Shown here piece by piece: positions 52,732 through 60,441 of a stretch of 60,441 bases of DNA. A program made the position numbers and the translations under genes. Source of the stretch: Pseudonocardiales bacterium (GTDB taxonomy: Bacteria > Actinomycetota > Actinomycetes > Mycobacteriales > Pseudonocardiaceae). Within the stretch, counting starts at the first letter, position 1. Each line of letters opens with the position of its first letter. The stretch lies in assembly GCA_019241525.1 (NCBI GenBank), contig JAFAWY010000046.1:1-60441 (forward strand), read 5' to 3'. The notes beneath the pieces are model-generated. The model was not told where the DNA came from. It was given only the letters and a program-made list of their open reading frames with translations, and ran no database searches.

Positions 52732-53551
52732 TCTTGCCTCCAACCCTGCAAGGAATGTTCTGACACTCGATCAGGTTCGGGACGCACGTGTTTCGCTATT
52801 TGGCTCGTAACTAGCTTGGTTTGCCCGGGCCGGCGAAGCCGGCAGAATCAAGATTTACACGGAGTTTACACACATTCGCGGGCTAAGGTAAGGCACAGTT
52901 TCTCCAGAATTCAGCGCCGCACGACGTTCGAAATTTGAACCTCTCGTGGCATGGAACGCGTGTTACAAGGTGAGAATTGGTCACATCGGCATCACCAGCC
53001 CCACGGGCACCGACCTGGGCCCAGATACCCGAACGCATTGCTTGGGATATTGATGTTGATCGTGGTGTGGTGATTGTGTAGGTGACGGCGCGGGCGTCGC
53101 AGGATGCGGAGAGGGTCGGCGTCGAGTTGCTGCGCAGGTCGACCGATCGGGCGATCTTCAGGGTGGTGGGTCACTCGAGGCACTTGGCGAGGTTGTCGAT
53201 GGGTCCCGGCCCACCACGAGGAGCGGGATCGATCGCTGAGACGCTGAAACCATCGGTGCCACGAGAAATGATGCCACCAAAATAGCTGAGCAAAACAAAA
53301 GACCACTCGCAGAAGTGTCGGCCTGCTTCGCAAGAGAACAGCTGTGAGTGCGTGGCGATTGCCCACCGCTCTGCCGAGAACTAGTTGTATTGGCTGGTTC
53401 AGCAGGCGTCAGGGTCTTGAGGTGAGGAGATATCTGGACGCCCTGATGGATCTTGCTGCGCTTGCTTTGATCTGCTGTGCTCGAGGCTCGCTACCGCTGT
53501 GAGGTATTGGCCCAGCGATGCGCGCGCAACCCGGTTGGGCACTAACTGGGG
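52732..53551. other. Intergenic region with a possible gene relic
   Basis: About 820 bases. A stretch at 53041-53290 has strong third-position bias in more than one frame, so it may be a relic of a lost gene (strand unclear). Nothing can be named. Confidence 0.35.
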
Positions 53552-54412
53552 TTAGACGTCGGTGCGCACCAGCCGGTAGGCGCCGCCTGCCAGGGCCAGG
53601 ATGGTCCAGCCGAGCAAGACCGCAAGTCCGGCGGGAGGCGTCAAAGTGTTGGCGGTGTGGTGCAGCGCGAACATTGATTCTCCCGCGTTGCTCGGCAGGT
53701 ACGGGCCGATATCGTTCCGCCAGGCACTGGGCAGCAGCAAGATCAGACCTGGGGCCAGCATCAGCGCGCCGACCAGGACCGCGATACCACCTGCCACCGA
53801 ACGCAGGAGGACACCCAGGGCGGTGCCGATCACGCCGACCAGGCCGAGGTAGAGGCCGGCGCCCAGCAGGCAGCGCAGCACACCTGCGTTCCACAGCGTG
53901 AGCGCTGCGGGGGTGCCCGAGACGATCCCGCTGACGCAGAGGAAGGTGATGGCCACGCCGGCGGTGCTCACCACCAGCGTGACCACTCCGAACACTGCCG
54001 CCTTCGACCAGAGCACCGGCAGGCGGCGCGGGACCGCGACCAGAGTGGAGCGGATCATGCCGGTGGAGTACTCGCCGGCAGTCACCAGCACGCCCAGCAC
54101 ACCCAGTGCCAGCTGAGCGAAGCTCGTACCGACCAGAGACAGGTTCACCGCCGTGGCCGCGGCGAAGTCAGGGTCGGTGTGCTGGCCGGAGCTGATCGTG
54201 GACTTGTATATCGCCGCGGCGATGAGCCCGAATGCCGCCAGGAACAGTAGCGCCAAACCGAGAGTGATCCAGGTGGAGCGCAAAGACCACAGCTTGGCCC
54301 ACTCGGACTGCAGCACCCGGACCCCGGTCACCCGGTAGCCCGGTCGGGCGGCCTTGACAGGGTCCGCCGCAGCGGCGCTTGCCGAGACGGGGATCGGAAT
54401 GATGGTGGTCAT
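53552..54412 (-). CDS. ABC-2 transporter permease
   Basis: A 286-residue membrane protein with six helices (WITLGLALLFLAAFGLIAAA, GVVTLVVSTAGVAITFLCV and others), of the ABC-2 exporter type (EWAKLWSLRSTW at the N-terminus). It would form the channel for export of a lipid, drug or polymer. Its start overlaps the stop of the ATPase gene by 4 bases. Confidence 0.85.
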   Translation of the reverse strand: MTTIIPIPVSASAAAADPVKAARPGYRVTGVRVLQSEWAKLWSLRSTWITLGLALLFLAAFGLIAAAIYKSTISSGQHTDPDFAAATAVNLSLVGTSFAQLALGVLGVLVTAGEYSTGMIRSTLVAVPRRLPVLWSKAAVFGVVTLVVSTAGVAITFLCVSGIVSGTPAALTLWNAGVLRCLLGAGLYLGLVGVIGTALGVLLRSVAGGIAVLVGALMLAPGLILLLPSAWRNDIGPYLPSNAGESMFALHHTANTLTPPAGLAVLLGWTILALAGGAYRLVRTDV

Positions 54413-55350
54413 GCCCTCCTCCCGGCGGTCGCGAGATCAGAGCCGGCGCCGTGGTATTCCACAGAGTCTCGAGTCAGGTCCATGAACGCCTGTTCTAGGG
54501 AGACGGTCGTGGCGGTGAGCTCGAATAGCGGGATGCCGTGTTCGGCGGCCGCGAGTCCGATCGAGCGCGGGGACATGCCGGTCACCTGTAGCTCCTCGGA
54601 GCCGGCCTGTCCGGAGATCTCCACGCCGGGTGCAGCCAGGACCTCGCGCAGGCGGCCCGGGTCGGCGGTGGCTACCTTCACACTGTCGCCGCCGGCCTGG
54701 CGGATCAGGTCCTGCACGGTGGTGTCAGCCAGCAGACGGCCACGTCCGACAATGATGAGGTGGTCGGCGACCAGCGCCATCTCACTCATCAGGTGCGAGG
54801 ACACAAAGACGGTGCGGCCCTGGGCAGCAAGGCTCCTGAGCAGGTTACGGATCCAGAGCACACCTTCGGGATCCAGCCCGTTGACCGGCTCGTCGAGCAT
54901 CACGATTGCGGGGTCCGCCAGCAGCGCCGCCGCAATCCCCAGACGCTGGGCCATCCCCAGAGAGAATGCCCCGGCGCGCTTGTTCGCCACGGCCTCCAGG
55001 CCCGTCAGCTCGATCACCCTCCTCACCCGGCGGCGGGAGATACCGTGGGTGTACGCCAGCGCCATCAAGTGATCGAAGGCCGAGCGGCCCGGGTGTATTG
55101 ACTTCGCCTCCAGCAGCGCCCCGACTTCCTGCAACGGGGCCGGGTGCTGGGCGTAGCGGCAGCCGTTGACGCTGACTGAGCCGCTGGTCGGAGCATCCAA
55201 GCCGACGATCATCCGCATCGTGGTGGACTTGCCCGCACCGTTGGGCCCCAGAAACCCGGTGACGGCGCCAGGCTGGACGACAAAGTCCAATCGGTCGACC
55301 GCCACCTTGTCCCCGTACCGCTTAGTCAGCTGATGTGCCTCGATCATCAC
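54409..55350 (-). CDS. ABC transporter ATP-binding protein
   Basis: A 313-residue ABC ATPase. Walker A GPNGAGKSTTMRM near residues 35-47, the signature FSLGMAQRLGIAAALLADP (variant of LSGGQ) and Walker B AIVMLDEPVNGLD are present; the H-loop is SSHLMSEM. It drives the permease at 53552. The substrate is unknown, but this exporter type is often linked to antibiotic self-resistance. ATG 55350 is used. Confidence 0.9.
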   Translation of the reverse strand: MMIEAHQLTKRYGDKVAVDRLDFVVQPGAVTGFLGPNGAGKSTTMRMIVGLDAPTSGSVSVNGCRYAQHPAPLQEVGALLEAKSIHPGRSAFDHLMALAYTHGISRRRVRRVIELTGLEAVANKRAGAFSLGMAQRLGIAAALLADPAIVMLDEPVNGLDPEGVLWIRNLLRSLAAQGRTVFVSSHLMSEMALVADHLIIVGRGRLLADTTVQDLIRQAGGDSVKVATADPGRLREVLAAPGVEISGQAGSEELQVTGMSPRSIGLAAAEHGIPLFELTATTVSLEQAFMDLTRDSVEYHGAGSDLATAGRRA

Positions 55351-56719
55351 TTACCTCGCCCGGGCGGCGGATCGCCCCAGCCGCCTTTGCCCGCAACGCT
55401 AAATCCGGCTCCCAGCGCTCGGCGGTACCGCGAAATGAACCGCTCAAGGCAACCGCCCAAAGATGTGTGGTACACGAGGCGTCCGAGCCGCCCCCCGCCA
55501 GGAACGCGTCCAAACCCCTCCACCCACACCTGGGTGCCGGCAGTCGAACGAGACGAGGACGCATCAACTCAGCTTGCCCAAGCTGGCGATCAGTCAAGGC
55601 AACCGCGCGAAAAGAACACCAGTAACGATGGCCAGCTAACTTTGGGGCAGCCGAACCGCTATTAACAGGTCGCAAAGATGACCATCGTGAAAAACTTTTC
55701 ACGCCCGAATCCGTACTTATCATTTGGCCTTCCCTTTGCCCACGGTAGGCCCAGCCAAGGAGGAGCCCCGGCCGTGCAGCGATCTACAGTGAAACGCTCC
55801 CGGTCCTCAATCTCAGGCCGCGACCCGGTTCCCGACGTGCCCATCGGTCCCTGCACTATAGGGTCACAGTACACGTCTCCGGGCATTCACGTCCGTGAAA
55901 ATTGCCACGTTGGACAGAGCCCGTATAACACGGCAACTCGCCACATTTCCGCAGTTTACTGCCTGCAACAAAGAGACGACGGCTAACAGCGTGTAGCCCA
56001 AAAGTGTTCATGCAATGAACGAGAGACGCACAATGCCACTAGCAATGCGCGAATACAGTGGTCCTGGCTATACTTCGGTGCCCCTCGGCCGATTACCACG
56101 TTGTGATGATGTTCGCTCCCACCAGCCACCGTAAGGTGCATGACTGGGATGCCTCGGACGCCATGATGCTCGCGCGGTCCTCGTTCTCTTCGTGGCCCGC
56201 GCCCACCCTGGACAGGTCGAGGCGGCATCTTCGCGCCATGGCCACGTCGACAACTACCAGCCTCTGTGGCGCCACGTTGGCCGTCATCAAAAACGACCGG
56301 CCCGAGCCCTCACTAGAAGCACAATTCGAGTATGGCTTGGCCAGCGCATCAATTCCATCCGAAACTAAAGACAGCAACCTGTCCCTGCGGTCGCGGAGCG
56401 CGGGCCTGCTTCCACCAGGAGAGCAAGCATGGGCGTGTGCCGTGCCTAAACTCGCCACAAGCGTGGTGGCCTGTGGTTTGACGACCCTACGGGATCATGA
56501 AAAGGTTCCCGTCGTGTTGTTCCGTCTGCTGTATCTGACCACGATCAGGCTGTTTGGCTGGCTTGGGCCACTCACCCGCAGCGTTGCGGCCCGATCAGAA
56601 AACGCCTAGCCGTAGCCTCGAGCGAGTTTTGGCGCCGCCACAGGGTGGAGTATCAGTGCGGGATTGCCTCGGGTCGCCGTCGGAAATGTCGATCTTTTTG
56701 TTCTGGAACATGGAGAATC
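55351..56719. other. Intergenic region with transposase scrap
   Basis: About 1.37 kb. It contains a palindrome CGTGAAAA-AC-TTTTCACG at 55686-55703 and a truncated transposase start at 56511-56609. Frames at 55678-55986 and 56058-56509 are not supported. Confidence 0.45.
56511..56609 (+). pseudogene. N-terminal scrap of a DDE transposase/integrase
   Basis: VVLFRLLYLTTIRLFGWLG followed by a short LTRSVAARSENA is close to the start of actinobacterial integrase-core transposases (FRLLYLTMIRLFGWL-L). It stops after 32 codons. No IS end is seen. Confidence 0.45.
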
Positions 56720-57574
56720 ATGAGTGCTGGCCGATTGCCCCTGTTTTGTGACACTGCCCTAGCCGAGCGCATTGAAAAGGCTGAGGCGCAGCTCGTCGCC
56801 AGAGGCAGCGAAGCCGCCCACCATCGCGCGGGGGATGGCGGGGGCTTCGTGATGCCCGTTGCTGGTGGTGTGGCCAGCTTCGCGGAACAGGGCTCGCCGC
56901 TGAACAAGGTTGCGGGGTGGGGCTTTGGTGGAGTGCCAGCCGCAGCCGTACTGGCGGAGATCGAAGGGGCCTTTGCCGCTCGCGGCGCACCCGTGCAGGT
57001 TGAGCTTGGCCATCTGGCCGATCCCGCGATCGGTGCCCTGCTATGCGAGCGGGGCTATCGGCTGACATCGTTTGAAAACGTGCTCGGCCTTGCTCTGACA
57101 GGCCAGCCCGAGCCAGTCACGCCACCCGGGGTCGAGGTGCGGCCCAGCGGCGAGGACGAGTTCGAGTCTTGGCTGGAGGTTGTGGCGCAGGGCTTTGCCT
57201 GTCCCGACACCCAAGGGGTGCCCGCGCATGAGGAGTTTTCGCGCGAGGTTATTGCGAGGGTGATGCGCGATCTCAGCGCGGCGGCTGGGGTCATGCGCTA
57301 CGTCGCGCTGCGCGAAGGAGTCCTCGTTGGCGGGGCCAGCGTCCGGATGGCGCAGGGCGTCGCGCAACTCACCGGCGCAGCGACCGCACCCGCGCACCGC
57401 CGCCGGGGTGTGCAGACCGCGCTGCTGTCAGCCCGGCTCGTCGATGCCGCCGCGGCCGGCTGTGACATCGCTGTGATCACCACCCAGCCCGGGTCCAAGT
57501 CCCAGCAAAACGCACAGCGGCGCGGCTTCGACCTGCTTTACACCCGCGCCATCCTGGTGAAATCCCTAGATTAG
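56720..57574 (+). CDS. GNAT-family N-acetyltransferase
   Basis: A 284-residue acetyltransferase. The C-terminal half carries the acetyl-CoA loop APAHRRRGVQTALLSARLVDAA (near residues 222-243) and the end strand FDLLYTRAILVK; the N-terminal half looks like a partial second GNAT fold. It would transfer an acetyl group to a small amine or protein. ATG 56720 is chosen by position; no strong ribosome site is seen. It stands alone. Confidence 0.8.
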   Translation: MSAGRLPLFCDTALAERIEKAEAQLVARGSEAAHHRAGDGGGFVMPVAGGVASFAEQGSPLNKVAGWGFGGVPAAAVLAEIEGAFAARGAPVQVELGHLADPAIGALLCERGYRLTSFENVLGLALTGQPEPVTPPGVEVRPSGEDEFESWLEVVAQGFACPDTQGVPAHEEFSREVIARVMRDLSAAAGVMRYVALREGVLVGGASVRMAQGVAQLTGAATAPAHRRRGVQTALLSARLVDAAAAGCDIAVITTQPGSKSQQNAQRRGFDLLYTRAILVKSLD

Positions 57575-57713
57575 AGCACCCTCAGCGACTGTAGGCCATT
57601 GCACAATCATGCGGACTGAGTCCCCAGGCGTAGCGTCCTCATTTGCCGCTGACCGGCTGACATGCCGCTGTCTGTGTGAAGGTGCCGGGAAAGCGTCAGC
57701 CGAAAACAGGGTA

Positions 57714-58055
57714 ATGGAACGTCAGCGGCGCAAGGTAGTGGCAACTGATGCCCCTGCTGGATGCGTGGCATCCCGGCATGTGCGTCCGAGGCGGATTCTC
57801 ATGGCCGGCACGTTGAGCGCGGGCAAGTCAACCGTCGGGCGTGGTGTCGCAACGGTGCTCGACATTGCACATATCGAGATCGATGGACTGTTTTCATGGG
57901 CCGGCCTGGACGACCCTAGGTCCATTCTGTGCTGGTTGACCTCCGCACAAGATCGCGACCGACATGCATTCGCGAATGCAAATGCAGCCAGGCCTGCAAC
58001 TGTTGATCAACTCCTGAGCGGGGTGACCGGCGAGTTCCCTGGTCAGTGGCGGTAG
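57714..58055 (+). pseudogene. Truncated P-loop kinase-like gene abutting tRNA-Ser scar
   Basis: MAGTLSAGKSTVGRGVATVL is a Walker A loop and IAHIEIDGLF its second strand, as in adenylate-kinase-like and topology-modulation proteins. After about 57911 the sequence loses similarity to this fold and runs into the tRNA-Ser fragment at 58047, so the 3' part is replaced. The join may be the edge of an integration event. Confidence 0.5.
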
Positions 58056-58107
58056 CGGTGGGATTTGAACCCACGGAGGGCGTGAACCCTCACGCGCTTT
58101 CGAGGTC
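58047..58107 (-). other. 3' fragment of tRNA-Ser(CGA), probable attachment-site scar
   Basis: On the - strand it reads anticodon loop CTCGAAA, 3' stem, a long variable arm, T arm GGGTTCAAATCCC, acceptor strand CGCTACC-type end and encoded CCA (TGG at 58047-58049). The 5' half of the tRNA is missing beyond the anticodon loop. Bases 58085-58107 reappear at 10647-10669 with one mismatch. Confidence 0.7.
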
Positions 58108-58950
58108 AGCGACCGGCAGGTCAGCCCAGATCGCACGCGGTGTTCTAGCAGGTCAATTAGCTGTGGTGACCTCTAGCGATCATGGGCGATCGTGGGCGAA
58201 TGCCACCACAAATGCAACCACTGCGGCCGCGCCAGCCGGGACGCCATCGCCCGTCGGTGCGCAGACCCCACTCTGGAGATAGTGAGTTATGGCGCACGCT
58301 TGGTGTGATTCGAGGTGTGCTCGGCGTGTCTGTTAGGGCCGTGGCCAGCGCGGAGGTGATAATTACCGTCCGTGATCGAGTCCAGTGGAAACTCCTGGTG
58401 ATGGAATAGTCGCATGTTGCGATGCGCGCGGATTAAAAGTTTGATGTTCCGAGTATCGCGTGGTGCCGGATAATTACGACTAGTGCCGGTAAATGCACGT
58501 CAGGGGCCATTCTGGCCGGTTTCCGGTGTCGCGTAGCGTCGGGTAATTCCAGGTTCGCACAAAACTGTGGAGCCCGATATGAGCCCGCTGTCGGTTGTTG
58601 GTCACTGGCGTATACCACATGAACTCCGCCGTAGACCTTAGCAGCGAGGGTCGCCAGTTATCGTGGTCTGGGTGTCAGACGTTCGGATCTGCAAGAGAAG
58701 CAAGTCTCCAACGTTGACCCTACGTTTCCGTCGTTGAGCTGCAGATTTTAACGCCGAGTGTTCGGGGTAATCGTTGTTGGACGCCCCGGCCTGCCACTGG
58801 TCGAGATGGCGTCCGCTCATGCCGATGAGCGCACCTTCGAACCCACCCCGGTCGCGGATCGCATCCGTGCCACGCTGGTCGCGGATTCGGTGCATTTCCG
58901 TGTGCGGGCGCTGGGGCTGCGTGCCACGGGCACTCCCTGATGGGCTGCGG
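58108..58950. other. Intergenic region
   Basis: About 840 bases with no supported gene; probably the decayed remainder of the element that used the tRNA-Ser site, but nothing recognisable remains. Confidence 0.4.
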
Positions 58951-60072
58951 TTACACCGGTGGCAGCCCGAGCGCCTCGTCGACCCGAGTCAGGATCGCGG
59001 CGTCGTCGACTCCGACGCCGCGCATGAGGTCGATAGCCGTTGCCCGCAGCTGACCAACGATCATGACAAGCGGTAACGGTGGCCCAGCGGGAAGCAAGCG
59101 GCCGGCCACCTCTAGCGCGTCCAACGCGGCCTCCTCGGCTTGGTTGGTATAGCGTTGTGCCGCCTTGTCCGATGCCACCAGCTCAGCAGCGAGCGCCTCG
59201 TTGACGGCGCGTACCGCGGTGGCGAACAAGCGCAGCGCCGCGCCCAACGCCGGCGGCGGCGTTGCCGGCAGCCGGGTCAGCGTGACTCCGGCACGTGCCA
59301 GGACACGGACGTTGCGCACGGCATAGTCCACCTGACGAATGGCCGCCTCGACTGCATGGATGCCGCCGAGTCGCTGACGTCGCCATACCTGCAGCCACAG
59401 CGTCTCCCCGGCCGCCAACACCGCCGTCTGCAGCCGCTCCACCGCGGCATCCGCGCGGCGCGCCCGGTCCAGGGCCTGCCGCGCCGCCGTCTCGTCTTGT
59501 CGGTCGAGCGCGGCGGCGACCTGCTCCAGCACGCTAGCGAGTTCGTCGAAGACCTGCCCTGACTGGCGGACCAGCGGAGCGACCGGGTCACGGCCAGCGG
59601 CGAGCTGACTGACCATCAAAGCAACCGCGCCACCCACCAGCGCATCGACGAACCGCAACGGCACCGCTGCCTGCGTCGGCGGCGCAACCACCACGAGGTA
59701 CAAGGCAGACACCGCTGCCTGGACGAGGAACACCGCGCTGGCACCGATCGCGACCGCGAAGGTCAGCGTCAGCAAGATGACAGTGAAAATGGTCCAGGTG
59801 GCGTGTGGACCCAGGGCCTGTGCGACCACATCGGCAACAAGGACGCCGCCGGCAACGCCCAGGAGGACCTCGATGGCTCGCCGGGTCCGCTGACCCCGCA
59901 CCTGCGCCAGCACGATGAGTGCAGCCGCAGGCGCGAAAAATGGTTGGGAGTGGCCGATGAATCGGGTGTCCACAAGCCACGCCACGGTGGCGGCGGCGGT
60001 CGACTCCACCACAAGCAGCCACCCCTGCCGTAGGCGGCCGATCGAGATCCGCAGCCAGCGCACCACACTCAC
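58951..60072 (-). CDS. FUSC/ArAE-type membrane protein
   Basis: A 373-residue protein. Five to six hydrophobic helices lie in residues 10-165, including AAALIVLAQVRGQRTRR and GGVLVADVVAQALGP, which fit the fusaric-acid-resistance (FUSC) core, followed by a long helical cytoplasmic half. It would export an aromatic acid or similar compound. GTG 60072 has GGGAGGAAGC upstream. Family proteins are usually longer (600 or more), so this is a half-size form. Confidence 0.75.
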   Translation of the reverse strand: MSVVRWLRISIGRLRQGWLLVVESTAAATVAWLVDTRFIGHSQPFFAPAAALIVLAQVRGQRTRRAIEVLLGVAGGVLVADVVAQALGPHATWTIFTVILLTLTFAVAIGASAVFLVQAAVSALYLVVVAPPTQAAVPLRFVDALVGGAVALMVSQLAAGRDPVAPLVRQSGQVFDELASVLEQVAAALDRQDETAARQALDRARRADAAVERLQTAVLAAGETLWLQVWRRQRLGGIHAVEAAIRQVDYAVRNVRVLARAGVTLTRLPATPPPALGAALRLFATAVRAVNEALAAELVASDKAAQRYTNQAEEAALDALEVAGRLLPAGPPLPLVMIVGQLRATAIDLMRGVGVDDAAILTRVDEALGLPPV

Positions 60073-60134
60073 CGCGCTTCCTCCCGCCCAGGTTGGGCTG
60101 CGCCGGCACCCGGCACCGTTTCCTCTACAGCCCC

Positions 60135-60441
60135 TTAGATGATGGTGTCTACAACTCCACCGTCGACCCGCAGGGCCGCACCGGTGGTTGCGGACGCTTG
60201 GGGCGAAACGGTGTAGATAACCATGTTGGCAACCTCGTCGGTCGTGGCCGGTCGCCGAATGATCGAGGATGGTCTCATCGACTGAACGAATGCGACGCCG
60301 TTGTCATCGATCGTCTCGCGCGTCGGACCGGGGAGCACCGCGTTTACTGTGACCCCACTTCCAGCGGCCAGTTTGGCGAGGCCGCGCGAGACCGACAGTT
60401 GCGCGGTCTTGGTCAATCCATAGTGGATCATATCGGGAGGG
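60135..60441 (-). CDS. Short-chain dehydrogenase, C-terminal part (cut by window)
   Basis: The visible 101 residues hold the SDR active-site YGLTK (Y-x-x-x-K), VNAVLPGPTRETIDD and the C-terminal VDGGVVDTI. The frame is open to the right edge; the cofactor loop and N-terminus lie outside. ATG 60431 is internal. It would be an NAD(P)-dependent oxidoreductase of the classical FabG-like type. Confidence 0.85.
   Translation of the reverse strand, partial: PPDMIHYGLTKTAQLSVSRGLAKLAAGSGVTVNAVLPGPTRETIDDNGVAFVQSMRPSSIIRRPATTDEVANMVIYTVSPQASATTGAALRVDGGVVDTII

Noticed and set aside
56058-56509. Protein in the frame leading into the transposase scrap
   Set aside because: Mixed composition, no ribosome site and no recognised motif.
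58047-58107. Functional tRNA-Ser
   Set aside because: Only the anticodon loop to CCA is present.
1-60441. CRISPR array or phage structural genes
   Set aside because: No regularly spaced direct repeats and no capsid, tail, portal or terminase signature seen.

Overview
The window is GC-rich bacterial chromosome. Start codons are a mix of ATG, GTG and TTG, GC is strong at third codon positions, and the families present (SCP2-like, PPOX-class, DUF4383-like, PapA-like condensation protein, actinobacterial STAS/HATPase pair, DinB/EgtB-like) fit an actinomycete. Pseudonocardiales or a relative is my guess; no rRNA, intact tRNA or housekeeping marker is present to prove it. Many genes are broken and intergenic stretches are long, so this looks like a decaying, stress-related and accessory part of the chromosome.

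Layout. 1-4.9 kb: a duplicated module of two tubulin-like proteins, two paralogous 99-residue proteins, a divergent sigma-factor-like protein and an unknown protein, all on the + strand. 4.9-13 kb: scattered small genes (SCP2-like, DinB-like, enoyl-CoA hydratase, a broken methyltransferase, a phospholipase C-like phosphoesterase) and a 3' fragment of tRNA-Arg. 13-18.3 kb: an ArsB-like permease and a 1280-residue protein with 14 WD40 repeats joined to a KAP P-loop NTPase. 18.4-26.5 kb: small unknown proteins, a secreted TAP-type hydrolase bracketed by two copies of a palindromic repeat, a CBS protein, a PQQ-type sugar dehydrogenase lipoprotein and a rhomboid protease. 26.7-31.7 kb: a membrane-anchored Hsp70-like ATPase with external Ig-like repeats, a condensation-domain acyltransferase-like protein, a ruined FAD oxidase gene and a cupin.

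32-39 kb is stress and regulation: DUF4383-like membrane protein, PadR regulator, STAS anti-anti-sigma and HATPase anti-sigma pair, nucleotidyltransferase-BON protein with a coupled phosphoesterase, glycosyltransferase, a broken two-CBS gene, and a small heat-shock protein whose leader can fold over its ribosome site like an RNA thermometer. 39-43 kb: PPOX-SnoaL fusion, exported GDPD, and a PhoX-like gene frameshifted at a run of seven C. 43-49.1 kb is the clearest operon: MerR regulator, polytopic membrane protein, Baeyer-Villiger monooxygenase, short-chain dehydrogenase and alpha/beta hydrolase, mostly joined by 4-base overlaps, behind a perfect 8-bp inverted repeat. It looks like an inducible pathway for a lipid-like ketone or ester.

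49-60.4 kb: patatin-like lipase, a five-gene operon of tiny single-pass membrane proteins (no function recognised), an ABC-2 exporter pair, a transposase scrap, a GNAT acetyltransferase, a 3' fragment of tRNA-Ser beside a truncated P-loop kinase, a FUSC-type membrane protein and the end of a short-chain dehydrogenase cut by the window. The best candidates for an undescribed system are the tubulin-like module at the left end and the five-gene membrane cassette near 52 kb.
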